64,000 nt of DNA, from NCBI GenBank assembly GCA_035578135.1, contig JAQJVK010000019.1, positions 4,402,001-4,466,000 on the forward strand. The letters run 5' to 3'. The translations under genes were made by a program, and so were the position numbers. Each line of letters begins with the position of its first letter. Within the stretch, counting starts at the first letter, position 1. Source of the DNA: Flexamia atlantica. Lineage: Eukaryota > Arthropoda > Insecta > Hemiptera > Cicadellidae. The notes beneath the pieces are model-generated. The model did no database searches, was not told the origin of the DNA, and was given only the letters and a program-made list of their open reading frames with translations. Positions 56,229 to 64,000 of the stretch are shown piece by piece.

Positions 56229-57005
56229 TTAATCTATAGTGAATGCATCCCACTGTAAAGGTTTTCCTCTTCGTGCTCCTGCCCTTGACCTTAATCTATG
56301 GGCTATTGGCGTTGGGCTCGGTGTTGGCGGATAATATAACGAGTGGTGTGGTGTTGAAGGAGTACGCTGTCTTGATGGTGAAGGTGTAACCAAACCTTCT
56401 TCCAAATATGGTTCACGACCAATATACTGTCGAGCTTGTGCATTGCTTACGTACTCGGTCGGTACGTTCATATCATTTAATGCATCCAATACTTCATGCC
56501 AGCCTGTGGGTACATTTTCCAGTCTTCGCACTCGTACAATTGCATGTAACACATCAATAATGTTCGAACCAGGTATTCTAGTGTTATGAACAATAACCGT
56601 ACCATCAGGGTCCCATGTGATTATCTGTTTGTTACGTTTTATAAATCTTAACAAGTTGCGTACATCCTTTTGATACGTGGCAGGAAATGTTTGTACAATA
56701 TCCTCCTCATTATCCTCTTCTTGTATAATTGGTAAAATGATAGGATTGCGTTTTTGTGAACTAAAATATAAAAACCTCTGTAATACTTGTTGATACTGTT
56801 TCCACTTTTCACTGTCATCCAATGTTTTGTCTTGTAATATACGATGCATTTCAGCATCCAAACTATTAGTATTAACCGTTGATGATTGAGTTAGTTTTGA
56901 TTGTGAAGCAGTAGCAGCAGGTGTTGGCTCACTATGTATTCGATCAAATAGCTCTTGCGGAACAACAACCATCTTCTTTGAATATTCCAAATTTGATCTA
57001 TCCAT
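56229..57005 (-). CDS. conserved Polinton protein of unknown function (258 aa)
   Basis: The ATG at 57005 (MDRSNLEYSKKMVVVPQELF) is chosen because conservation seems to begin there and it leaves only a few bases of overlap with the upstream gene. A longer reading to 57023 lacks an ATG. Middle sequence includes LQDKTLDDSEKWKQYQQVLQRFL and later GTVIVHNTRIPGSNIIDVLH. The C-terminus is rich in P, S, T and R (TPSPSRQRTPSTP). Proteins of this pattern recur in insect Polintons, but I know no assigned function. An identical copy is at 60958-61734. Confidence 0.65.
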   Translation of the reverse strand: MDRSNLEYSKKMVVVPQELFDRIHSEPTPAATASQSKLTQSSTVNTNSLDAEMHRILQDKTLDDSEKWKQYQQVLQRFLYFSSQKRNPIILPIIQEEDNEEDIVQTFPATYQKDVRNLLRFIKRNKQIITWDPDGTVIVHNTRIPGSNIIDVLHAIVRVRRLENVPTGWHEVLDALNDMNVPTEYVSNAQARQYIGREPYLEEGLVTPSPSRQRTPSTPHHSLYYPPTPSPTPIAHRLRSRAGARRGKPLQWDAFTID

Positions 57006-57009
57006 TTTT

Positions 57010-57342
57010 CTAACTAATCGCACTATTAAGAACTGTTTGTAATACAGTACTTAATAACAGTGGTAATAGAAATCCACCACCGTGTTGTACAAGATATTTA
57101 CGTTTCTTGCTCCAATTCTCACCACGTTTCACTAGACGTCTGAGCACCTTTTTATGTTTACGCAATTGTCGTTTTTGTTTGTCTGTTAACTGGATATTAC
57201 CACGTAACAAGTTGTATGCGCACTCGCACACTGATCTGATACGACTGACGTCACAAGCCTTCAACAGTGCTTTACGTTCCTTCGGTGTAGCGTGTATCAG
57301 TGCCGTTAACAGAGCAGCGTCTTTCTTCACACACTGTGACAT
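57010..57342 (-). CDS. small basic Polinton protein with glycine-hydrophobic C-terminus
   Basis: The protein has 110 residues from MSQCVKKDAALLTALI; an upstream in-frame ATG at 57420 would overlap the ATPase gene. It is highly basic (DKQKRQLRKHKKVLRRLVKR) and ends in a hydrophobic tail after a GGG (HGGGFLLPLLLSTVLQTVL, residues 87-105). QHGG followed by G fits the looser adenain cleavage pattern. This could be a membrane-active or core peptide released by the protease, by analogy with adenoviral pVI; that is inference. Common in insect Polintons. Confidence 0.6.
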   Translation of the reverse strand: MSQCVKKDAALLTALIHATPKERKALLKACDVSRIRSVCECAYNLLRGNIQLTDKQKRQLRKHKKVLRRLVKRGENWSKKRKYLVQHGGGFLLPLLLSTVLQTVLNSAIS

Positions 57343-57376
57343 TACGACTGAGTGACTGGTCTCTAGTGTACCCCTT

Positions 57377-58018
57377 TTATTTATACTTTTTTGGTTGATA
57401 AACATACTGTTGTTTTTCATCAGGTAATATACCCGTACGTATACGCACCTCGTCTGGTGTGGACTGTTTTAAATCCAACAACAAATAACCATGCGGAGTA
57501 CGTGTAGCATCAGCATACGCTTCTTCAATAAACCTTGTATTTTCCGGATACACTTGTCGGGCTAAATGTTTTATTTGAGCCCGGTCTCTTGGATTTTTAA
57601 AAAGCACTATATAATGAGCATTTAGTGAAATGTCTCTTTGTCCTCGCCCTTGGTGGAAAATGTTTTGTGTTATAAAAAATACACTCAAGTTCCTATGGTG
57701 AGAGCCCTTAGTAAACAAGTCCACTATTGTATTGGATCCTGAGGTGGCTGATGATTCACGCATCATATCATCAACAACTACCAAAGTGGGTGTACCATCA
57801 AAGTCCTCCATATTTGGTAACCCTTCCCTATATTGCACATTACCACTATCACTTACACCAGGATTTAAACCCGGGGAATGATGCCAGTAAATATTATTGA
57901 ACTTTGTATCACACATAAAATCCAAATACTTAATAAATCTGGCTACAAAATATGATTTCCCCGATCCAGAAGGCCCGGCCACTATGGTTGAAAATGGATG
58001 TTGCCACCTCAAGTCCAT
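57377..58018 (-). CDS. genome-packaging ATPase (FtsK/HerA, A32-like)
   Basis: The protein has 213 residues from MDLRWQHPFSTIVAGPSG. It powers DNA packaging into capsids. Walker A GPSGSGKS is at residues 15-22 and Walker B hydrophobics ending in DD are at 83-84 (TLVVVDDMM). The family signatures SHHRNLSVFFITQN and LNAHYIVLFKNPRD follow. An earlier in-frame TTG (58036) is not needed. The gene follows Bro-N by about 190 bp. In the second copy one residue differs (V to I in Walker B). Confidence 0.9.
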   Translation of the reverse strand: MDLRWQHPFSTIVAGPSGSGKSYFVARFIKYLDFMCDTKFNNIYWHHSPGLNPGVSDSGNVQYREGLPNMEDFDGTPTLVVVDDMMRESSATSGSNTIVDLFTKGSHHRNLSVFFITQNIFHQGRGQRDISLNAHYIVLFKNPRDRAQIKHLARQVYPENTRFIEEAYADATRTPHGYLLLDLKQSTPDEVRIRTGILPDEKQQYVYQPKKYK

Positions 58019-58206
58019 TTTGTCAACTGAACACAACTACACACTTACCATCACTTTTATAAACTTTAAGCATAGTTTCTTAAACAGGGATTCAGGTTTA
58101 ATAAATAAAAAGACAGTTTAATCTGTTGATGTATATTTGCTTACGAAAACTATCAGATTTACAATTCTTTAGTGAAGTCTTGAAGCTTCTTGCTTTACAA
58201 TGTACA

Positions 58207-59028
58207 TTATTTCCCTCCACATTTCTTATTAATTATATCTTCAATGATATTTACAAAGTTATGGCGAGTCAAGACTTGATTATATTTGGATTCATAATGC
58301 ATACCAAATTTTCGCATCACTTCTTTAGCTTTATTCAAGATATTTATGCTATTAGGAACATTTTCCCTGAAGAAACATATTTCAAACACTTTTTCTTTAG
58401 CTTTCTTCAATGCACATTTAAAGTTTCTTTTTTCAGTACGAATACATTTGTATTCGCTCAAACCATAGATATCTAAGAGGGTTTCCTTAAACAATACACA
58501 AAAGACATGTTTCAAGTCTTCATCTTGAGGTAATACAGCTACCTTCAATGACTGTTCAGACAGAGTCTTTCTCAATATGTCTGCAGTAGTTTCCAACCGC
58601 TTATTCACAAGAGTCAGCTGTTGGTTGGTTTCAAGTGACTTTGTAAGTGTTTGTAACAGTTCACTATTCTGCTGTTTTAGTTTGTACTCTCCATGTTTAC
58701 GGATTGAAGGTAACACTTCTTTTGTGACCCATTTTCTAAAAGCATTAGCCTCAGGTTTTTTCGATGATAAAATCAATGAGTATAAACCACTTTCATTAAT
58801 AAAAACAGACGATTTCTCATTTCCTTTTAACCCCGCCAAAACGGCAGGGTTTATATTTTCATATGTGAGCTTGTCATCATCATCAACATGATTTCTAACT
58901 GCTTTATTTGTATCTAAATAACCAAGTACTTCAGCAACTTCTTTCCCCTTGAACCAGGGGTTATTATCACTATCAATTAATATAGTGATTGGTTGATTTT
59001 TAAACACATAAGCAATAAGGATAGACAT
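58207..59028 (-). CDS. Bro-N domain protein
   Basis: The protein has 273 residues. The N-terminal part (residues about 1-115) is a Bro-N domain: WFKGKEVAEVLGYLDTNKAV, an NESGLYSLILSSKKPEA stretch and FRKWVTKEVLPSIRKHGEY. This is a DNA-binding module of baculovirus and phage Bro/antirepressor proteins. A coiled-coil-like linker (LLQTLTKSLETNQQLTLVNK) and a lysine-rich C-terminal domain follow. It is the first minus-strand gene after the right TIR and has its own TATA/Inr promoter, so it may regulate the element. An identical second copy lies at 62936-63757. Confidence 0.85.
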   Translation of the reverse strand: MSILIAYVFKNQPITILIDSDNNPWFKGKEVAEVLGYLDTNKAVRNHVDDDDKLTYENINPAVLAGLKGNEKSSVFINESGLYSLILSSKKPEANAFRKWVTKEVLPSIRKHGEYKLKQQNSELLQTLTKSLETNQQLTLVNKRLETTADILRKTLSEQSLKVAVLPQDEDLKHVFCVLFKETLLDIYGLSEYKCIRTEKRNFKCALKKAKEKVFEICFFRENVPNSINILNKAKEVMRKFGMHYESKYNQVLTRHNFVNIIEDIINKKCGGK

Positions 59029-59123
59029 ATTTCCTCAAATGTAAAAGTGAGGTTATGTTATACACCAAGCACAGCAGTACAGCTCTAGTTCAGACATCCG
59101 CACTAACTGAGCTCCAAGACTAG

Positions 59124-59158
59124 ACTGATCAACAAAAAGCAGATTCATGTATATAAAA
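59124..59158 (-). promoter_or_regulatory. TATA box and initiator for the minus-strand gene cluster
   Basis: On the minus strand TTTTATATA (59150-59158) lies about 29 bp before the A of a TCAGT initiator (59124-59128). This spacing is canonical for RNA polymerase II. The Bro-N ATG is about 98 bp downstream of the predicted start. Confidence 0.6.
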
Positions 59159-59392
59159 GCTGTGTCACCATACAGCAATCAGATGTTACAAACACACTCT
59201 TCAGCTTTGGTAATTTAAATTTTCCAGTACCATAATTTTTGGTAGAAATCCCGTACGCAATACGATAATATTGTACGGATACGATAATTATGTAAACAGT
59301 CTCATTAAGCATATCAATTAAGCTAATTTACATATTAATTTGCTCATTAACATATCAAAGTTCAATTCCTAACACCATAAGACTAAAAAAAA

Positions 59393-60382
59393 GGTTGTTT
59401 TCCCTAGTTGCAAGTAGTGTTCGCTAGGCATGGACTTTTTAATTTAGATAAGCCACCTACCCTTAAGTACTATGATGTAACAAGCCATCAACCTGAAGTT
59501 GTTCTTGGCAGAAGGCTGTCAGAGCGACCGCAAGCGAGCGCCATATTCCGCCTTATTTCTAATTAATCTAAAAGTTTATGGTGCCCTTTAAAAAAGGCCA
59601 TTTTGCTGATGAAGGAGGGAGAGGATTCAAGGTAAGTATTATTTCGTTGACCAGTATTTATTGATTTCATGCAGGTACAACTGATCAGCGCCGAATGATA
59701 TCCATAATTCTACATATTCAATGTTGTACTCTTCCTTTTTGTGTATCTCATCAAAAGCTCTTTCTATTTCATTTAAGTCAGCAGCGGGATATGCTTGGTA
59801 TATTGATTGTATTGCTTCATGTCGTTCCATCATTTTTGTCCTGTAGAAGAAAAGTTCATCGAATTGGCACGGAATATTGGCCTGAAGCAATGTTAGGTTA
59901 AGTTAAGTTAGGTTAGGTTAGGTTAGCTATTTTTAGAAATATATTTTTAGCCGGGGGGGGAGGGAGGGGGCCTAAGGTTGAAAGGTCATTGACCTCTATG
60001 ACGTCACCAAAAAGTGAACGTTAGGTTAAGTTAGGTTAGGTTAGGTAAAGATTACGTAAGCTCAAAAAAAAAAAAGGTTACATAACCTTAATAAAAAAAA
60101 CTTGCTAGGCTTCGTGGGTGGTCCCATCGGGGGGGGGGCTAAGGTTGAAAGGTCATTGACCTCTATGACGTCACCAAAAAGTGAACGTTAGGTTAAGTTA
60201 GGTTAGGTTAGGTAAAGATTACGTAAGCTCAAAAAAAAAAAGTTACATAACCTCAATAAAAAAAAAACTTTCTAGGCTTCGTGGGTGGTCCCATCGGGGG
60301 GGGGAGGGGGGGAGGGGGGGGTTCTATTTTTAGACCAACCACCACCACCCTGCTGGGGATGAACCTACCAATACCCCCTACT
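59393..60382 (-). repeat. Polinton right TIR
   Basis: Inverted copy of 45713-46558. It is longer because a segment of about 165 bp (TTGAAAGGTCATTGACC... through the GGGTGGTCCCATCGG box) is present twice in tandem (about 59965-60130 and 60138-60297). It ends CCCCCTACT at 60382, followed by the AATATT target duplicate. Confidence 0.9.
59639..59833 (-). CDS. TIR-borne small protein, right copy
   Basis: Mirror copy of the left TIR frame (46112-46306), 64 codons from MMERHEAIQ, with Met to Ile in the EMHKK segment. The longer reading also has one Asp-to-Ala change upstream of the ATG. Open frame kept in both TIRs; function unknown. Confidence 0.4.
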   Translation of the reverse strand: MMERHEAIQSIYQAYPAADLNEIERAFDEIHKKEEYNIEYVELWISFGADQLYLHEINKYWSTK

Positions 60383-60388
60383 AATATT

Positions 60389-60895
60389 GCTGCCCCCCCC
60401 TCCCCGCACGAGGCATTTTTATTTGGCCTCTCTATACTACACATGCCAGCACATTCCAGCGCCCCCGCCGATAAAACCCCTAAGGGTGTCCCTGCCTGGG
60501 AAGGCTTATACTCAGTAGGCCTATCGTTGAATCTGTGCTATTTTAGGTGAATGTACCCAAGCGAGAATGAACGGGCTTTCATAGCTCTATTATAGAAGTC
60601 TGTGCTATTATATTGACCGTGCGTACTTAGTGAATCTTAAAGCAGTTTCCTGTTTCATGAAAGTTTATGTACGTAGAGTAGAAAATGCCTTGATTAAATG
60701 CCATCAAAGTATTTTCTAATGTTTTTAGGGTCTATTTTGAACAACAACAAAATAACATAGCCGTCCCGCAATTTTTTAAAAATGGATTACCTTAGATCGT
60801 TCATTAACAGCTGTTATAAGGAAGGAAGGACTTTTAAGTAGCTCTAGTCAGTGTTTTATTTTATTTTTTACAGACAGCTGGTTTTACACTATAGT
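60389..60895. other. spacer between the Polinton and a second partial copy
   Basis: Ordinary genomic-looking sequence with a C-run at 60392-60402 and no coding support. It ends in a 16-bp arm (60883-60898) that is the inverse of the Polinton sequence that follows. Confidence 0.5.
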
Positions 60896-60957
60896 CACTG
60901 TTCGTGACTATAGTGTAAATGACTATCACATACCAAGTACACCTATACTTATACATT

Positions 60958-61734
60958 TTAATCTATAGTGAATGCATCCCACTGTAAAGGTTTTCCTCTT
61001 CGTGCTCCTGCCCTTGACCTTAATCTATGGGCTATTGGCGTTGGGCTCGGTGTTGGCGGATAATATAACGAGTGGTGTGGTGTTGAAGGAGTACGCTGTC
61101 TTGATGGTGAAGGTGTAACCAAACCTTCTTCCAAATATGGTTCACGACCAATATACTGTCGAGCTTGTGCATTGCTTACGTACTCGGTCGGTACGTTCAT
61201 ATCATTTAATGCATCCAATACTTCATGCCAGCCTGTGGGTACATTTTCCAGTCTTCGCACTCGTACAATTGCATGTAACACATCAATAATGTTCGAACCA
61301 GGTATTCTAGTGTTATGAACAATAACCGTACCATCAGGGTCCCATGTGATTATCTGTTTGTTACGTTTTATAAATCTTAACAAGTTGCGTACATCCTTTT
61401 GATACGTGGCAGGAAATGTTTGTACAATATCCTCCTCATTATCCTCTTCTTGTATAATTGGTAAAATGATAGGATTGCGTTTTTGTGAACTAAAATATAA
61501 AAACCTCTGTAATACTTGTTGATACTGTTTCCACTTTTCACTGTCATCCAATGTTTTGTCTTGTAATATACGATGCATTTCAGCATCCAAACTATTAGTA
61601 TTAACCGTTGATGATTGAGTTAGTTTTGATTGTGAAGCAGTAGCAGCAGGTGTTGGCTCACTATGTATTCGATCAAATAGCTCTTGCGGAACAACAACCA
61701 TCTTCTTTGAATATTCCAAATTTGATCTATCCAT
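60958..61734 (-). CDS. conserved Polinton protein of unknown function, second copy
   Basis: Residue-for-residue identical to the 258-aa protein at 56229-57005; see there for features. In this copy nothing of the integrase follows; the gene ends about 60 bp before the rearrangement junction. Confidence 0.65.
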   Translation of the reverse strand: MDRSNLEYSKKMVVVPQELFDRIHSEPTPAATASQSKLTQSSTVNTNSLDAEMHRILQDKTLDDSEKWKQYQQVLQRFLYFSSQKRNPIILPIIQEEDNEEDIVQTFPATYQKDVRNLLRFIKRNKQIITWDPDGTVIVHNTRIPGSNIIDVLHAIVRVRRLENVPTGWHEVLDALNDMNVPTEYVSNAQARQYIGREPYLEEGLVTPSPSRQRTPSTPHHSLYYPPTPSPTPIAHRLRSRAGARRGKPLQWDAFTID

Positions 61735-61738
61735 TTTT

Positions 61739-62071
61739 CTAACTAATCGCACTATTAAGAACTGTTTGTAATACAGTACTTAATAACAGTGGTAATAGAA
61801 ATCCACCACCGTGTTGTACAAGATATTTACGTTTCTTGCTCCAATTCTCACCACGTTTCACTAGACGTCTGAGCACCTTTTTATGTTTACGCAATTGTCG
61901 TTTTTGTTTGTCTGTTAACTGGATATTACCACGTAACAAGTTGTATGCGCACTCGCACACTGATCTGATACGACTGACGTCACAAGCCTTCAACAGTGCT
62001 TTACGTTCCTTCGGTGTAGCGTGTATCAGTGCCGTTAACAGAGCAGCGTCTTTCTTCACACACTGTGACAT
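61739..62071 (-). CDS. small basic Polinton protein, second copy
   Basis: Identical to the 110-aa protein at 57010-57342, with the same basic middle and GGG-hydrophobic tail. Confidence 0.6.
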   Translation of the reverse strand: MSQCVKKDAALLTALIHATPKERKALLKACDVSRIRSVCECAYNLLRGNIQLTDKQKRQLRKHKKVLRRLVKRGENWSKKRKYLVQHGGGFLLPLLLSTVLQTVLNSAIS

Positions 62072-62105
62072 TACGACTGAGTGACTGGTCTCTAGTGTAC
62101 CCCTT

Positions 62106-62747
62106 TTATTTATACTTTTTTGGTTGATAAACATACTGTTGTTTTTCATCAGGTAATATACCCGTACGTATACGCACCTCGTCTGGTGTGGACTGTTTTA
62201 AATCCAACAACAAATAACCATGCGGAGTACGTGTAGCATCAGCATACGCTTCTTCAATAAACCTTGTATTTTCCGGATACACTTGTCGGGCTAAATGTTT
62301 TATTTGAGCCCGGTCTCTTGGATTTTTAAAAAGCACTATATAATGAGCATTTAGTGAAATGTCTCTTTGTCCTCGCCCTTGGTGGAAAATGTTTTGTGTT
62401 ATAAAAAATACACTCAAGTTCCTATGGTGAGAGCCCTTAGTAAACAAGTCCACTATTGTATTGGATCCTGAGGTGGCTGATGATTCACGCATCATATCAT
62501 CAACAATTACCAAAGTGGGTGTACCATCAAAGTCCTCCATATTTGGTAACCCTTCCCTATATTGCACATTACCACTATCACTTACACCAGGATTTAAACC
62601 CGGGGAATGATGCCAGTAAATATTATTGAACTTTGTATCACACATAAAATCCAAATACTTAATAAATCTGGCTACAAAATATGATTTCCCCGATCCAGAA
62701 GGCCCGGCCACTATGGTTGAAAATGGATGTTGCCACCTCAAGTCCAT
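62106..62747 (-). CDS. genome-packaging ATPase, second copy
   Basis: Same 213-residue ATPase as 57377-58018. The one change seen is Val to Ile in the Walker B strand (TLVIVDDMM), a conservative change in the family. Walker A is unchanged, so the protein should be functional if expressed. Confidence 0.9.
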   Translation of the reverse strand: MDLRWQHPFSTIVAGPSGSGKSYFVARFIKYLDFMCDTKFNNIYWHHSPGLNPGVSDSGNVQYREGLPNMEDFDGTPTLVIVDDMMRESSATSGSNTIVDLFTKGSHHRNLSVFFITQNIFHQGRGQRDISLNAHYIVLFKNPRDRAQIKHLARQVYPENTRFIEEAYADATRTPHGYLLLDLKQSTPDEVRIRTGILPDEKQQYVYQPKKYK

Positions 62748-62935
62748 TTTGTCAACTGAACACAACTACACACTTACCATCACTTTTATAAACTTTAAGC
62801 ATAGTTTCTTAAACAGGGATTCAGGTTTAATAAATAAAAAGACAGTTTAATCTGTTGATGTATATTTGCTTACGAAAACTATCAGATTTACAATTCTTTA
62901 GTGAAGTCTTGAAGCTTCTTGCTTTACAATGTACA

Positions 62936-63757
62936 TTATTTCCCTCCACATTTCTTATTAATTATATCTTCAATGATATTTACAAAGTTATGGCGAGTCA
63001 AGACTTGATTATATTTGGATTCATAATGCATACCAAATTTTCGCATCACTTCTTTAGCTTTATTCAAGATATTTATGCTATTAGGAACATTTTCCCTGAA
63101 GAAACATATTTCAAACACTTTTTCTTTAGCTTTCTTCAATGCACATTTAAAGTTTCTTTTTTCAGTACGAATACATTTGTATTCGCTCAAACCATAGATA
63201 TCTAAGAGGGTTTCCTTAAACAATACACAAAAGACATGTTTCAAGTCTTCATCTTGAGGTAATACAGCTACCTTCAATGACTGTTCAGACAGAGTCTTTC
63301 TCAATATGTCTGCAGTAGTTTCCAACCGCTTATTCACAAGAGTCAGCTGTTGGTTGGTTTCAAGTGACTTTGTAAGTGTTTGTAACAGTTCACTATTCTG
63401 CTGTTTTAGTTTGTACTCTCCATGTTTACGGATTGAAGGTAACACTTCTTTTGTGACCCATTTTCTAAAAGCATTAGCCTCAGGTTTTTTCGATGATAAA
63501 ATCAATGAGTATAAACCACTTTCATTAATAAAAACAGACGATTTCTCATTTCCTTTTAACCCCGCCAAAACGGCAGGGTTTATATTTTCATATGTGAGCT
63601 TGTCATCATCATCAACATGATTTCTAACTGCTTTATTTGTATCTAAATAACCAAGTACTTCAGCAACTTCTTTCCCCTTGAACCAGGGGTTATTATCACT
63701 ATCAATTAATATAGTGATTGGTTGATTTTTAAACACATAAGCAATAAGGATAGACAT
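62936..63757 (-). CDS. Bro-N domain protein, second copy
   Basis: Identical to the protein at 58207-59028 in translation. Its promoter copy lies at 63853-63887. Confidence 0.85.
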   Translation of the reverse strand: MSILIAYVFKNQPITILIDSDNNPWFKGKEVAEVLGYLDTNKAVRNHVDDDDKLTYENINPAVLAGLKGNEKSSVFINESGLYSLILSSKKPEANAFRKWVTKEVLPSIRKHGEYKLKQQNSELLQTLTKSLETNQQLTLVNKRLETTADILRKTLSEQSLKVAVLPQDEDLKHVFCVLFKETLLDIYGLSEYKCIRTEKRNFKCALKKAKEKVFEICFFRENVPNSINILNKAKEVMRKFGMHYESKYNQVLTRHNFVNIIEDIINKKCGGK

Positions 63758-63852
63758 ATTTCCTCAAATGTAAAAGTGAGGTTATGTTATACACCAAGCA
63801 CAGCAGTACAGCTCTAGTTCAGACATCCGCACTAACTGAGCTCCAAGACTAG

Positions 63853-63887
63853 ACTGATCAACAAAAAGCAGATTCATGTATATAAAA
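63853..63887 (-). promoter_or_regulatory. TATA/initiator, second copy
   Basis: Same TTTTATATA and TCAGT arrangement as 59124-59158, at the 4729-bp offset. Confidence 0.55.
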
Positions 63888-64000
63888 GCTGTGTCACCAT
63901 ACAGCAATCAGATGTTACAAACACACTCTTCAGCTTTGGTAATTTAAATTTTCCAGTACCATAATTTTTGGTAGAAATCCCGTACGCAATACGATAATAT

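Larger units (their letters stand above)
45713..60382. mobile_element. complete Polinton/Maverick element, 14,670 bp
   Basis: Polintons are large self-synthesising DNA transposons related to adintoviruses. All structural marks are here. AATATT (6 bp) is duplicated at 45707-45712 and 60383-60388. Both ends begin 5'-AGTAGGGGGTATTGG. Long TIRs of 846 and 990 bp are present. The gene set includes integrase, packaging ATPase, protease, major and minor capsid proteins, and a core protein. The polymerase gene is reduced to its N-terminal part, so the element is complete in structure but defective for self-replication. The coding frames of the virion genes are all open, which suggests a young copy. 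Confidence 0.95.
60896..64000. mobile_element. second, partial Polinton copy (runs off the window)
   Basis: Matches 56167-59271 at a fixed offset of 4729 bp; the only difference noticed is one base (62507 region, V to I in the ATPase). It starts exactly at the integrase start codon region, so the integrase and all genes after it are absent. A tandem duplication of 56167-60895 or a separate truncated insertion would both fit. The window ends before the right TIR would appear. Confidence 0.9.

Noticed and set aside
60281..60550. 89-codon open frame spanning the Polinton right end
   Set aside because: It is built from the G-run of the TIR and crosses the insertion boundary, so it cannot be an old gene.

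Overview
The window looks like AT-rich, repeat-dense nuclear DNA of an arthropod, most likely an insect. Supporting signs are an ethanolamine-kinase gene of insect type split by long introns, GT-AG splice signals, TCAGT initiators, short TTAGG/CCTAA telomere-like strings, many foldback and TIR transposons, LINE and Penelope remnants, and a complete Polinton/Maverick. I could not fix the order; Hemiptera is only a guess. There is no bacterial content, and no CRISPR array, rRNA gene or canonical tRNA gene was seen.

1-12.3 kb: a minus-strand ethanolamine kinase (easily shocked-like) gene in pieces. Exon 1 is at 12188-12307, a possible middle exon with a one-base frame break is at 7115-7258, and an exon carrying the conserved C-terminal kinase block is at 3444-3667. 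Less certain downstream exons lie at 2718-2930 and 1385-1494. The introns hold foldback MITEs, LINE tails and a tRNA-derived SINE.

12.3-17.1 kb: a satellite of about 33 units of 118 bp. Each unit is a copy of the 5' UTR and first codons of that same exon 1. The array and the unique sequence upstream of it have been duplicated in inverted orientation, giving a 4.3-kb near-perfect palindrome (12778-17077) with an 18-nt loop. The two copies of the upstream sequence face each other.

17.1-45.7 kb: nested mobile DNA with no clear host gene. A 0.75-kb interspersed repeat (called A here) occurs many times, and its internal TA microsatellite repeatedly carries other elements: a second repeat (B) with a perfect hexamer array of 0.8 kb, a Penelope-like fragment, and a 4.4-kb composite (D) with a MULE-like element inside. 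A 2.7-kb block containing a non-autonomous hAT element (8-bp target duplication) is repeated with a period of 4266 bp.

45713-60382: a full-length Polinton/Maverick of 14,670 bp, with long terminal inverted repeats starting 5'-AG and a 6-bp target duplication (AATATT). On the minus strand, in transcription order, are a Bro-N protein, packaging ATPase, two conserved proteins of unknown role, chromodomain integrase, penton-like minor capsid protein, pX/pVI-like core protein, major capsid protein, an unknown protein and an adenain-like protease. Several of these overlap by a few bases, as in a compact viral operon. On the plus strand a zinc-finger gene leads into protein-primed DNA polymerase B sequence that is broken by frame changes and a stop and loses its whole catalytic core. 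The element therefore keeps virion and integration genes but cannot encode its own polymerase.

60383-64000: 513 bp of flank, then a second, nearly identical partial Polinton copy (offset 4729 bp). It begins right at the integrase start codon, at a 16-bp hairpin not present in the first copy, and runs off the window end.
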